Assembly: GCA_023078685.1 (NCBI GenBank)
Contig: JALGAS010000008.1
Span: forward strand, 62,001-126,000
Length of the DNA stretch: 64,000 nt
Source: Neopestalotiopsis rosae
Lineage: Eukaryota; Ascomycota; Sordariomycetes; Amphisphaeriales; Sporocadaceae
Reading direction: 5' to 3'
Positions 27,524-39,273 of the stretch are shown here, one piece after another (positions within the stretch are counted from its first letter, which is position 1; every line of letters begins with the position of its first letter). A program made the position numbers and the translations under genes. A model generated the notes under the pieces. The model did no database searches, was not told where the DNA came from, and saw only the letters and a list, made by a program, of their open reading frames with translations.

Positions 27524-27960
27524 TTATTCTGCGAATTCGTGGCCCAAGGCCTTCAGCATATCCAAAGCAGACCAGTGGTCCGGGTCACTTTGGAATCGCC
27601 AGTCTATGTCGTCTGCACCTGTCTCAGATCGATCATCAAGACGCTGTCAGCAAGGGTAGCCTGCCATTCTGGATACCGTCTCAAAAATTCGTCTTGCATC
27701 AAGTTTGCTATCAAACTGGGAGTGGTCGCATCTAATGTTGTCGAAAGTGATATGTTGTCCATCATCATTCGAATCTTGCAAGACTTTTCTCGTGTTACAC
27801 TGCTCTCGTAAATGCAAATCACAAATTTAGGTGGTTTTGGAGAGTCGAATTTAAATAACATCATCGGTACCGCGCAAGTATGTCAAAAGGCAAGACCTGT
27901 CGAACGTCCCAGAGGAAGAGTCACACGTCCGTCAACAAGACTCGAAAAGCCAAAGTCTGC
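27524..27960 (-). pseudogene. Possible decayed gene fragment, kinase-like DFG motif (tentative)
   Basis: Reading the minus strand, 27960-27883 gives ADFGFSSLVDGRVTLPLGRS then a stop, resembling the DFG activation segment of fungal protein kinase-like proteins. Further down, 27646-27524 gives a coding-like tail (TGADDIDWRFQSDPDHW, then ALDMLKALGHEF) that is interrupted by an in-frame TGA at 27649-27647 from the same frame upstream; the frame shifts between the two parts. No complete kinase domain (no glycine loop or HRD motif) is visible. It is either a gene relic or chance; I weight it about one in four. Confidence 0.25.
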
Positions 27961-28053
27961 AGCACAGCAAAACTAATGGCTCTCTCCAGCTAGTGAAATC
28001 TATCCCACGCTGGGCCTTCTCTGCAGATTCCGGCTCTGTCAAGATTATCGAGC

Positions 28054-28063
28054 ACCTTATAAG
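28054..28063 (+). promoter_or_regulatory. TATA-like box of the GPI-protein gene
   Basis: CCTTATAAGG lies about 55 bases before the ATG at 28117, a plausible core promoter distance for a fungal gene with a short leader. Confidence 0.4.
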
Positions 28064-28116
28064 GTCGCGTGCCCAAGCTTGGTTGCCGCCATATTAGTGT
28101 TCAAATTGCAGACATC

Positions 28117-28529
28117 ATGTTTCGTCTCTCTCTAAGATTCTTGCTAGTCTTGGTGCTTGTCATCATTGTAAGCCCGACGCCAAACGTCCAAGAATGATAC
28201 TTGATCTGCTAACGGTGCGTCAGACTCAAGCCGCTGCACAAGTCACTACAGAGGTCATCGTTATCTCGGTCGTCAACAATGTAACAGTAACGCAGACGGA
28301 CCGGGTTACAACGACAGAAACAATCTTGCGCCAGACAGGGGACATGACATCGACATCTAAGTTCCCTAACATCACCAGCACTGTGGCCAGCACGGGGACT
28401 GGGGCAATGCGTCCCAACGCGACCGCGACATTCTTGCCAGTACAGGGGCAGGCAGTGGCAACTGGCAAGCAATATGGATGGCGTGTGGCAGTGACTCTAG
28501 TCACAGCGGCCTTTGCACTGCTTGCATAG
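28117..28529 (+). CDS. Small secreted GPI-anchored-type cell-surface protein (118 aa)
   Basis: Exon 1 (28117-28167) encodes MFRLSLRFLLVLVLVII and exon 2 (28224-28529) the rest; the 56-base intron has donor GTAAGC, a GCTAAC branch site about 15 bases before the CAG acceptor, and falls inside the signal peptide. The mature part is Thr/Ser/Val-rich with three N-glycosylation sequons (NVT, NIT, NAT) and ends in a polar stretch followed by a hydrophobic tail (WRVAVTLVTAAFALLA), the layout of a GPI anchor signal. The likely place is the plasma membrane or cell wall. There are no cysteines in the mature part, so it is not a CFEM or hydrophobin. Function unknown; small Ser/Thr-rich GPI proteins of this kind are common and poorly conserved in fungi. 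Confidence 0.8.
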
Positions 28530-31500
28530 TGACTTGAGCAGAAAAAGAGCGAAACGAAGCTATGACAGCACATCGGACTGGGAATTTAGAAGAAGCGAAA
28601 GTTGCTTCAGGGGGCTTCGCCAACAGGATGTGATGCACCTAGAACGCCACGTCAATGTACCCAATACAAATCAACAAATGTCACGAGATTCGATTTCGCA
28701 TCCAAATTGACATCATTGACGAAAGGGAAGTGGAATGGACCACATGTTCCCAGCAGTGCACAGGGTACAGAAGAGACGCGAAGAAGCATCAACGTTACGG
28801 CCATGGTCACAAAACGTCCGACACTGTGTTAATTGAACAAGCCTCGACATCTAGCCTCAAAAGAGCATTGATACCCGCCCCGTGTGGCATCATGAGTCAA
28901 GGGCGAATCAAGATTCGTTCGATGGGGAATAATGAATGCCAGTGTTCTGGCCTGATACTGGGGAATAGTGAGCTGCACACATGATATGGTATCTAATATC
29001 GTTCAAAAGTGTGGCCGCCTACCGGTTGCTTCACTCGGCGAGGAACTGGCTTAAGTCAAAAGCACTAGTTGTCAAGTTTGTACTTTTACTTGATTGGGAA
29101 TCATCCTTCAATAATACGAGGTACATAATATGAATAGCCCATGTACATAAGATCTATATTCATCCAGAAAAGAAGCGCAAAGATATTTTGTAAACATGAC
29201 CGACATATGCAGATTGAGTGTCCCATGTTGCTCATGTATGGCGATAATGGCATCCGCGCAGTCAAGGACCCCTTACCCGGACAGGCTCACTCGTGACTGA
29301 ATATGGCATGAACGGCATTCATGCCAAGTCCTCTACCATAAAGACATAAGCGTCGAAATGGCCATGTATATGTGCAAATCACTGTCGGCCGCTCCATAAT
29401 ACAGTCATGTCGGTATGATGTCCCCAATCAGTTGTTCCAACTCAGTGGTGAACGACAAATTGAGTGGTCGATTTGAATTCAATGACGACGCTGACCCGAA
29501 AAAAAAGAAAGTTGGAAACAAAAACAACCTATATAATTTACACCAGACAATGTCAATTGATCGCGCATCTCAAGAATTATTTCTGTTTTCTTACCATCCG
29601 GTAAAACCCCTTACTGTTTCATACATGGAATATAGAGGAGTATGCTACTTGTCATGTTTGGAATCATCTCTCGAGTAGATCATAAATTGAGATTTCTTCA
29701 TGGCAGCGGGAGTGACTACAACTATTTTCCAGGCGTGCACAAAAGAGCATTGAGTAAAGGCTGGTATTCTGAAATTAAACATATTTCATAGAAACATGCT
29801 GTTATATAATACACTGTTATTAATGGAACATTTCTCCTCTAATCGTTTCCTTTTCGTGAAGAGAAAGAGAAAAATGCTAGCGCAGAGTGGAAATATGCTA
29901 CACCATTTTAATTTCAACCTTTCGTCAGTGATAGAGACGTGCTCATGAATTGTGTCACTGCCACCACGAGAGCCACAAATCGTCGAGATTACTTGATCAA
30001 CAAGTTCACACAAACCCTGGTGTCGGTCAGGCAGCGTGAGTTTCCATAGCAACATTCTACTGCTCTCGATACAACATCCCCAGAACAAATTCGACACGAG
30101 CAAACAACCATTTGAGATCGATCAAGCAATGCACTGTTTCGTTATACTTGATCAAATCACGGAGGCCATCTTGGCTCACAAGGTATCCCCCTATACAACT
30201 AAATCATTGATATCGAAAATGTTTTCCCAGCGTGACTTATAGGCCCATCTCCTGATATACTTATGTACAACAAGGTTGAAAATGCTATTTGACACTAAAT
30301 CTTCTCAATCACTAAGGTCTACACCAAGATACAGATTGCATGTTTATGTTGTTTGATGGACAGCCCGTTTGCACTCCTAGCATGCCCTGGTCTGATCAAA
30401 AGCCATGACGGAGACAACAGCTGATCACACCTTATGCTTTTGCGTCTACAACATATTGTCAAGAGTCGGAACCTAGGGGACATGCCAGCCCTTGAACTCG
30501 GAACTGAAGATGCTTACAGTCCGAGGGCGGGCGGACAGCTATCCCTCGCAATATTGGAATCTCATGCTATAAAGCATGGCTAGCCAGCATTTTTGATATG
30601 CTTTAGGGCAGGAGATGCGTCAGTCAAAAATAATTAAAGAATAATTCTAGTCATCAGTACCAAATATATATGACACACGGACATGTACAATGGCAACAAG
30701 TAACAGTCATCGCAATCGGGTATAGTAGCACACCTCGCCAACACACGGGCGGCGGGGATTGTTATTTGCTGTTTCCATCATTCACAGTCACAACATCTGC
30801 GCGCGTATACAGTTTTTGCACGAAGATGGCATCCTCTAGTTATCTGCATTGGGGCTAACCAAGCCCAACTCATTGCCGTGAACAGTATACAATATTCACC
30901 CAACTGTAAAAGTCTATCAAAGCAACATTTCAGAGTCGGCTCACGTTCAAGTAAAATATGAGCGTTACGGTATCAGACGAAGAGTCCTTGAGGCGGTTTG
31001 GACAGAGGCGGCTGCATAACGGGTGGTACCCTCTTAACGTTGTCGAAAGTTAGAACCTACTCATTGCCAACGGCTGCCCTGACGACTGTTTGTACTAAGT
31101 TCCTAATTGCAAAAGAGTTGATATATTGAGACCTCGGGTTGCCAAAATTTTCGGTGCTCATAGCAATTCCATATGTACACGTCGGATCTAGCCATGTGCG
31201 GGATTATTCCGCACGTCAGTACCTCGTCTGAACGACTTGCCACTCGGTCGTGACATTTTTATTTTTTATTTTTTCACATTCCTTGGAAGTTTTCATGGGA
31301 TGCGCGAAGGGGGGGGAAGGGGAGGGAGGGGGAAAAAAAATCAAGGTCTGCAAATTTTCGCGGATATCTTGTCAATAGACGAATTAGTACGGCGCGACAC
31401 TCCCATGCATACCACTCTACTCACGACGAAAATTGGGTCAGGCAGCTCTTATAGGCTCTGTTATGGTAGCATGACTCAACTAAGAGGCTTGATACCAAAT

Positions 31501-33675
31501 AGGTAATGCGGCAAGTGGTGGCGTAACACGACTTATTTAACTCGGATTCGAATTGCCCTTGTTATATCCGATAGCCAGAGAAGTGACAAAGTACCAAAAT
31601 CTGCTCGATACAGATTCCGACTGCAATATTTCCAAGTGCCAACGAAGATCCACGGTGTCAAATAGAGCAAGAAGCTTTACGAAAATATGTGTTCGGGCTT
31701 CGCCATATAATCTCTTACCAGCTTTTTATGCACCGCAACATGGCATCCTGTTTCCCGAGAGGGGATGAAAAAGATGAATGTAAAATAAAACAAAAAATTA
31801 AAAAATTTCTACCTTGTCCCACCAAGAGTCTCGCTGAGCAGAGGCGAGAGAGGATTAGAAGAAGACATTCTTCTTTTGCGGTGAACCAGGTCTGCCCGAT
31901 TTCCTCCCGATTTCCTCACGCATCACCTGCCCTCGCTCAAACGAGTATCGTGCGATGGCATTTTCAATCGCTTGCGCTCCACTTTGCACCCTTTAAACTG
32001 ACCACAACCACTACAAACTCGCACGAACCCCCGCACTAGATACTGCGACGGCATGGTGCTATCTGGGATGTATGATGGGACAACACACAACAGCACGAGC
32101 GGGTTTGCTCTGCGATTGCATGTTTTATCAAGTGTTTGATTCATTTTTGGCATACGCGAATGGATGGGTTCATGGGTGGCATGTACAAATGTATCCACGA
32201 GCGCAAGCATGTGCAATCATTGACCTTAACCTAGGCCCATTAGGTACTGCCGGACTGCAGTTGCAGGCACGGCTTGCGAACCTTGATCTCCTCGCAGCTA
32301 AAGACAAATGTTATTACCGTGTGAGGAGTCCCACAAAGGGCGCGTCGGGTTGGGTTCCTATGAGGCTCATCCGTGGCAATGCATCCTGCATGCTCTACAT
32401 TCGAATCCTCTTAGCGATTATGTCAGATAGACCATGAATGCAGCAACAGCTACAGCATCAGAAGCATTTTATCTCCCACTCGACGCCGTCACGATGGTGT
32501 CTGCTCGGTTTGGGCTATGAATGTGTGATGAGATACAGCTGCTCATTTAGCCATCACCGCATTGGTGCATGACGACAAGTGACGAGCTCGTGCAAGTGAC
32601 ACCTCGAAAAAGGGTTGATCAGCGAGCCGAGAACGGTGACCAGGCATACCCTGAGTTGGTGGGGAGGCTTCGGTAGTTGGCGATCGACAAGGCCGCAAAG
32701 TTGCACTACATGGTAAACACACCAAAATAAAACGTCAGGGCATTTGCAAAGCTTGGCTCAGCGGGAGCTGCCTGTCGTTAAGTCCGTCCCAACTTTGGCC
32801 CCTCCCTACTTTTGGGCTTTTTGGGGCCATTGGGCATTCTTCCATGGAACTTTCCTTGATGGCGCTTACTGCGCCGTTGAATGGTACCTTTGACCATGAG
32901 CTCATGAACTGAAATGCCCGATCTAAGACTAAGCGGTGCAGTGACTTATCCAAACGCAAAAGCAGTGTACTGAGTGGGATGGATGGCTGCAGCATGGGAT
33001 TCGCGGTTTGCAGATTGCTTTCGCGTTAATCCTGCATGTTCCACAGGCACAAAGCGGCATGTCGGCGAGACTTGACTCGGGCAACCATGGGTTGCTGTCG
33101 CCGAGTGGCGGCTTCACGGCCCAACATGATTGGTTCGTCCTGGTCGTCTCGAGAGGTCATGTATACTGCGCTGTGGATGTCAAAAACGTCGCGTCGTACG
33201 AGGAGGGAAAAAACCAGGAAATCAACAATTGCAAAATGTGACACGAGGTGATATAAAAGAAAAGCTAAAACAGGGGGTGCTCCAAGTCCCCATTACGATG
33301 TTGGGTGCAGGGAGAAGACATAAAAACAAAGGATCGATACGCAGTATATTTAGGAGATGACCTGATGCAAGTGTAACAGCCCTGGTCAGGTATATAAGAC
33401 AAGCATCCCACCGATCTGCAAGGGTACTAGGGGGCTGACACTACGTATGACCAAATATAACACTTCTATAAGTGGTATCTCGCCTCGAAGTGAAATTTTT
33501 TTCTTCCTCGGCATATTTACTGTCGCCAAACGCCTTCTTTATTCTTAGGAACTCAAGAGCTCCCTCACAGCTTGGTCTCATCTAGCACTATTACTGCATT
33601 TTTAAACGAACGACCTGCTCGCGTTCCCCGCCACATCGGCGATCAACTCCTTGATCGCTTTTGCCTACAGAAACA
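28530..33675. other. Intergenic, 5.1 kb, gene-poor
   Basis: No supported gene. AT-rich parts (29100-30700, 31500-31850) alternate with more balanced ones. A G-run cluster at 31309-31332 is listed separately. A TATA-like TATATAAGAC at about 33391 lies 285 bases before the next gene and is followed by a CT-rich leader. Open frames of 60-120 codons here have no recognisable product. Confidence 0.5.
31309..31332 (+). other. G-quadruplex-capable G-run cluster
   Basis: Four runs of G (8, 4, 3 and 5) separated by AA, A and A, followed by eight A. This fits the G3+N1-7 pattern on the plus strand. It lies in an intergenic stretch with no gene within 2 kb, so no regulatory target is evident. Confidence 0.7.
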
Positions 33676-34223
33676 ATGGCTCGACCCGGAAGAAGATCCA
33701 GCGATAAATTCGCTGATGAAGTTGACGCTATAACTCCTTGTCCGCTCCCAGCACATACCAGTGGGACGTGCGCTTCTCTCGATTCACATGGCGGTGCTGA
33801 CACCATCGTGCGGCAATGTCGCTCATCACCGCCTAGCTCACCAGGAGGAAGTGGGACAGTCACGCCTGTCAGTGGTCTTGAGAGCAGGCGAAACTCAATC
33901 AAGACTCTCGAAGAGGGTACCGACGGCAATCCGGAGCGGTTATGGAAGCGCATGTTGGCTTTGCAGCAACAGTTTGGCTGTTACAAGTCTGCAAGAATGA
34001 GTGCCGCTTTGGAACTGGGAGACTCGGGATTCCTGCTGCGTAAGTCATATCCCAACTCTAAAATTACTTTTCAACTCAAGCGACTGACTTCTTTGTTCCA
34101 GCATCGAAAGCATGTCTGGACTTGATGAATGATGACATGCACGCTCTGCCGGGCGGTGTGGAGGCGGTACTGAAGGAGTCAACCTGGGCTCAGGAGCCCA
34201 ATACCGGTTCGAAACATCAATAA
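33676..34223 (+). CDS. Small protein of unknown function (161 aa)
   Basis: Exons 33676-34039 and 34102-34223 join in phase across a 62-base intron (donor GTAAGT, acceptor CCAG). The first 90 residues are low-complexity, rich in Ser, Gly, Pro and Thr. The second half has the look of a conserved helix-rich block: ERLWKRMLALQQQFGCYKSA, then RMSAALELGDSGFLLPSK across the splice, then CLDLMNDDM. This organisation, a disordered N-terminus and a compact C-terminal block, suggests a small regulatory protein, but I recognise no domain, signal peptide or membrane helix. The ATG at 33676 is the first in frame. The gene converges on the SET-domain gene, with about 510 bases between their ends. Confidence 0.72.
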
Positions 34224-34735
34224 ATCGATTGTGGCGACAATTGGCCGTGCAAGTAGGCTTTTTGGGTTTGACATGAGAGATTCGCCTGCTGGATTTGTGT
34301 GTATTAGGATGCGATGGGGATTTCAATGTGCATTAGGATTGGCGTTACATCTGGAAATTACGGCAGGAAAGTAGGCCGCGACGATACCCTAGAATGAAGG
34401 ATTGGATATGATGTTTATAACCACGACACTCTCCCATCTAGTAGGAAATTAGAGCTAACATGTGGGAGATTCTTGAGACCTTTCGCGTTGACAAGACATG
34501 CCGGAGATCGAATACTCCTTCACCTCTTCTTGTATACTCTTTCGTTTTCCGAGGTCACTGAAATAATCAGTGCAATAAGCGACTACCTATCTAAGCAAAA
34601 CTGTTCAAATTCTTGAATTCTTGACGGTTCACCAAGTCGATTAGTTCAATGTCAGCCGAACTATGCTAAGCAAGTCTGCGAATCTCCATTGACTTGAAAC
34701 GAGATGCACTTGCGCGATTGCCGGGCAATCTATCC
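34224..34735. other. Intergenic between convergent genes
   Basis: About 510 bases holding the 3' flanks of the 161-residue gene (plus) and the SET gene (minus). Nothing else is recognised. Confidence 0.6.
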
Positions 34736-36422
34736 TCACTCTGGAGCCATAGCACTAGTCAAGCTTCTCAGTGCATTCTCAAAGACCGATTGACACTGGT
34801 CACGATATTGAACTGCAATCTGCTGGTTCGAGTTGAGACCCTCTCTCGGCACCTCAATCTCCTCCAAGGTGTCCAGGTCAAAGGTAAGCTTCGACCCAAG
34901 GGCTTGAACGATTCTCTCATGGATCGCTCTTGGCAAGTTTCCAGCCATTATATCGTCCATTGATAAGCTGTCTGTATCACCATCGCCTGAAGCTGCCGTG
35001 ATGGCGTCGTAGAGACTTGATACCAATGAATCCTGAATATGGGAGAATTCGGGCACGACTTGAACTCCCCGAGAAGTGAGGCGACGTGAAAGCCCAACGA
35101 CTGAGCTGGGATCGCTCAGCGGCCGCAGGGAGACAATGTGCGTTCCTGCAAAATCGTCATCGCTAGTTACTTTTGTTTTGATGTGTATGTAATCGTTGTG
35201 GAATTGCTCAGTTTCCGGCAGCATGAAACCATATCCGAGCAGAAGCTCTGCATTGGTCTTCATACCATAGTTCTGACTAGTGTCTTAGTCGACGTGATCA
35301 AGTATAAAGCCACCACACGGCTAGCAATGGAAGGGTGGAGAGGTCATCAAACGTACATTGAAAATCTGTTGGCCAACCTCGTATGGCTCACCGCATTTCA
35401 GTGAGACCTGTTGGGACTCGTGCTCGGCATCCCAGCTTGACCTGGCAAATGGGGAGTGGTTTCCCAGGTCATAAAGAGGGAGAAGGACTGAGAAATCATC
35501 AATGGCGCAGGGCAGTTTCATGGATTCAGTCTCTGGAAGGACTAGTGAAGGGCGAAAGCTCCTGCTGGTAAAGATGGCGTACGACCAAAGATAAAGGGGC
35601 TTTGTGTATGTGGAGCGGAATGTTTCCGGCAATAGCTTGATCGCGTCTTTATACTCCTTCTTGAGAGTTGCTTTGATCTCTTGAACGGCGACGTAGGCAT
35701 TGGTGCCCTGAAGAAAATCGACATCATCCTACAGAGTCCTGTATCAGTATCTGGCGAGGTATGAACAGTGTATACGCTGCTCACTTCAGGCCACAGAGCT
35801 GGTAGCATGCCACCAATGTGCTCTGGCTGTGGAAGGGAAGCTATATATGGCCACCATTCAGACTTGTTGCCCAAGAGGTATTGTTGCCTGTGCGAATTAG
35901 TCATGTTCACGATTATGGCAAATCAAAAAGTGTTTCGGGTTTGCTGTTCTTGAAACTTACATGAGGACGAAGCGGCCTATCACATGTGGAGGGACCTCTT
36001 TAATGAACCCGGCTGAGAAGAAGGTCGTGTTGGGTGGAGGCGTAAAGGTCTCGTGAGAGAAGTTGGGCACTTCAGGATGGCCGCTGATGGCATTGAGATA
36101 CGACAATGTCTTGGAAAGAGGCAAGTCCACAATAGCATCGCCTTTTTGGATCTGTAAAACGTCATTAGTATCTACTTGTTGAATGAAAATTTCCATCATC
36201 CATTAGAACTTGGGTGTGCGCATATAGCCCAATGGTATTTGCTGCTGCAGCCGGATCCCCGTGAGATCCTCTGTTGCCTTCTTACCCACGTACATTTTCT
36301 TTGGCGCGAAAAGAGCCCCTCATTCCATCGATCTGGGCAATTTCGACGCCTTTATGCAAACGACCTCCACCCTCACAAACCCAATCCACCAGAGCAGTGT
36401 AGCGTTCTGTCGAGGAGCTCAT
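34736..36422 (-). CDS. SET-domain protein lysine methyltransferase-like (Rubisco LSMT / SETD6 type)
   Basis: Five exons, 36422-36294, 36151-35961, 35887-35785, 35728-35357 and 35272-34736, all joining in phase, give 443 residues. The split SET fold begins at once (LVDWVCEGGGRLHKGVEIAQ, then SFRAKENIQKGDAIVDLP) and resumes after a helical insert (WWPYIASLPQPEH, LQGTNAYVAVQEIK). The cofactor-binding block reads LLPLYDLGNHSP, where most relatives have an N-H pair in a D-x-x-NH context, and NNYGMKTNAELLLGYGFML carries the tyrosine region. A C-terminal helical substrate-binding domain follows. Enzymes of this class transfer methyl groups from S-adenosylmethionine to lysines of non-histone proteins such as ribosomal proteins or elongation factors; the substrate here is unknown. 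The upstream in-frame ATG at about 36473 is possible, but 36422 gives the better N-terminus. Confidence 0.9.
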
Positions 36423-37006
36423 GTTGCCAGGTCCAGTTCTCCGCGTCTCCCGTTTTAGTGTCCCCGTGATCAAGCAAACGGAATTTCGAATTGAATTGAG
36501 AATTTCAAATTAAGTGTTGGACTTCCAAGGGCTACGAAGAAGTGTAACGTATGTCTGGAGGCCGCGGTTGGCTCTCAGTAGAATATGTTGCTTGAGGTGA
36601 ATTTCTGGGTTTGCAGTCTACCAGGTATGTTTTCATTGGGCCGTGCAGTGTTGGTGGGGGAAATAAATGTTTAGTTAGCACCTGAGTGCAGGCGTAGGCC
36701 AGTGATCCCGCCAAAGACAGAGAGAGGCTACTGAAATTGACAGGGTCGCAATCCCACTGTGGAACCATATTGTTGCACCACATGTGCCACAGCCAAATTT
36801 CATCTCAATATTCCAGTGTCGCTGATCAAATGATTCACCACGAGCATGAGTACATGGCAAGTTTGTTAGACAATACACCGTAAGGTGACTTCTAATGCAG
36901 CCTGATGAACCTTGCCATTCAACCCTTGGCTTGAATCATGCATTGCTCAATTAGGCAAGGAATATTAGCAAGAGGAGCGATATTCGTTAGTCGTCTATTC
37001 ATTATT
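36423..37006. other. Intergenic between two minus-strand genes
   Basis: About 580 bases: the promoter side of the SET gene and the 3' flank of the Zn2Cys6 regulator gene. No further feature is recognised. Confidence 0.6.
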
Positions 37007-39273
37007 CTATAGAAAGTCTACGTCTATCGGTTCGGCAGACCATCCGTAATCCATTTCGGATCCATCCCCTCCCGCCACCCCTGCTGATACGCTCGCCATT
37101 GATCCTCGACCAGTTCCGTTGGCGCTGGAATGCGACGCAAAAGATCCCATTCTCCCGCTTGGTCGCTCTTCTGCGACCTCCAACATGGAATAGCACGTGA
37201 TCCGTCCGAGTGCTTCCTGCATCAGCTCTGTGAAACTCGTCATCATCGGCCGGACCATGCTGATCAAAGCTGACTCCCTAGAATTGCTCATCTGACCACC
37301 CACAAAAGCATTGTTTGGAAACTGCAGGTAATCTCCCGGGCCGCTGTTGACAATAGTGATAAACTGCCGCAGAATTTGTGATGCCTGACGCGCATGTGTC
37401 CATCCGTCTGAAAAGGCTTCCAAAATGTTGATCAGCATTGTCACTTCTTCCCGAGCCGGGTAAGGGGCGCATTCGGCCGCACACGCCATAAAGCCGTGAA
37501 TAAGCACCAGTCCGATTGGAAACGTCCGGAACAGTGTAACACGGTTTAGTGGTAGCTGACGCTGTTGGAAGAGCACCGATGTTGATTGGATGTGTTTTTG
37601 CGCAAACCGAAGTACTTCTGCCTTGGATACAACAGAACCAGCCGAATTGAAATGCGAGGGATAATAGAGCAGAACAAGCAGGTAGTAGTATCTTGCGCTC
37701 AACCAGGTAATCGAGTTGTGTATTGGGACATTGTCCGGCTCCAGAGGCGAGACGAGGCACCCGTTGCTGTACCAATTTTCAATGTCCGCTCGTATGTCCT
37801 GCACGATCGATCGTCGGTCGGCATGATTCAGCGTACTGATTTTGGACTGCTTAAGCAGATGAACCTGATCCAGAATCCTACCCTCGATCTGGCGCAGCAT
37901 GATAACGTGGCGACTAGTTTGAAGGATGCTGGCAAATTGAGATCTTTCGGGGGATGCAAACTCATCGACTGTCAGCCCAGGAAGGGGGACATCCAAGTTT
38001 TCATCCGTCAATGCAGCTGGGAGTCCGAGAGATGTCGCCATCATCCTGTCCAAGACGTATACAGACCAAAGGAGCCGGTGCCGTAGTTCAATTTCAGTGG
38101 GAGATATCGACCTTCCCTCTGGTGTCCGACGTGTGAGACCAAAAAGCATGGCTTGACGTGCTGCTATGCCAACTAGCGACCATGCGGATGGTGCAGTTGG
38201 ATCAAAGAGCGAGTAAAGCGAAAGTAGGACAAGTATTTGTATCGACTCTATGCCTTCTCGAGATAGACATTCTTGTATAATGTCTGGATAGCTTACCTCG
38301 AACTTGGAACTCATGTCGGCGGGGATTTGGCCCGCACGCTGGAGTGTCGTACATCCAATGGCCATGATCAAGTATAACAAGGTAGAATCGGCATCCTGAT
38401 TGCGCTTGGGGAAGTCGCCCAGTGTTTCTAGATCATGAAGGACCTTATTCCTGTCGACAAAGGGATATGCCCGGTTCACATTGCGAAAATAGGCGTCAAC
38501 AAACCTCCGAGCCGCTGCATTTGGCGGCAGTCTCTGATTTAAAACGTGCCCACCATCAGTTGCTGCAGAGTGCGATGTTCTGCCAAAGGCTTCTGTAGAC
38601 TGGTGAATGACAGGCTGGTGCACGGAAGAATGCCTCCGGGATTGCCCATCGATACCTGGGTCAAGGTTTCGATGATCGACCATGAGCTGGTTGCCTTGAA
38701 GAAGAACATTTTGCGTGCTCGATATAGCCGACCCAGGTGAGTGCCCCTGAGACAATGCTGCAGTGTTTGCGATCCATTGCACAAGCTCCGTCAAGTCTGC
38801 ACCAGTCTCGATCGTCTCAATGGCCGGGGCGCCGAGCGGCAACGCTTGGTTGAAGTAACTCGTGAGCCATTCCACGCGGGCCCTCAAGTGATGTGTCTGG
38901 GCGTCGGAGGACGACGCCGGCGTGGAAAAAGAACATTTCGTTCCGGCACTGGCGCAGAGTGAACAGACGGGAAATGTCCGACTACATTTCTTCTTGAAGT
39001 TTCGACATCTTGCGGAGGGTTAACTGCCGATGCCAAGTACCGGATGAGGAGATCGCAAGAGGCCTAAGCCAAATAAATTACACAGTGAACTCACCTGTCG
39101 CATGCTGGTATGTGACTCGGCTTGGCTGCGGACGAAAGTTGCAGTGGCTTCTCAGATCCACCCTCGGACGGCGGCCGGTCGGACATTGGAGAGGGATCGC
39201 TCTGGGACGATGGAGACGCCCGGCTCGTCACACGGAAACGATGAAGCGACGACTTCATATCTGTAGTAGACAT
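37007..39273 (-). CDS. Zn2Cys6 transcription factor with fungal-specific regulatory domain (726 aa)
   Basis: Exon 1 (39273-39095) and exon 2 (39008-37007) join inside the zinc cluster, after PACDR. The binuclear cluster has Cys at about 58, 61, 68, 75, 78 and 85, with spacing C-x2-C-x6-C-x6-C-x2-C-x6-C, and a basic stretch RNFKKK that contacts DNA. A Ser/Pro-rich segment precedes it. The fungal-specific transcription factor domain runs from about residue 225 (ARRFVDAYFRNVNRAYPFVD) to about 500, with the usual WSLVGIAARQAMLFGLTRR and LRHRLLWSVYVLDRMMA blocks. The tail is Ser/Gly-rich and acidic near the end (VDFL). It acts in the nucleus as an activator or repressor; targets cannot be told from sequence. 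Only 3 kb separate its start from the SDR gene read the other way, so control of the SDR and MOSC genes is possible but untested. Confidence 0.95.

Larger units (their letters stand above)
26348..28116. other. Intergenic, 1.8 kb, contains possible decayed coding fragments
   Basis: Between two plus-strand genes. On the minus strand there is a 65-residue open frame (26819-26622) with coding-like composition and a broken coding-like stretch at 27960-27524, treated separately. Neither has a supported function. Confidence 0.5.
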
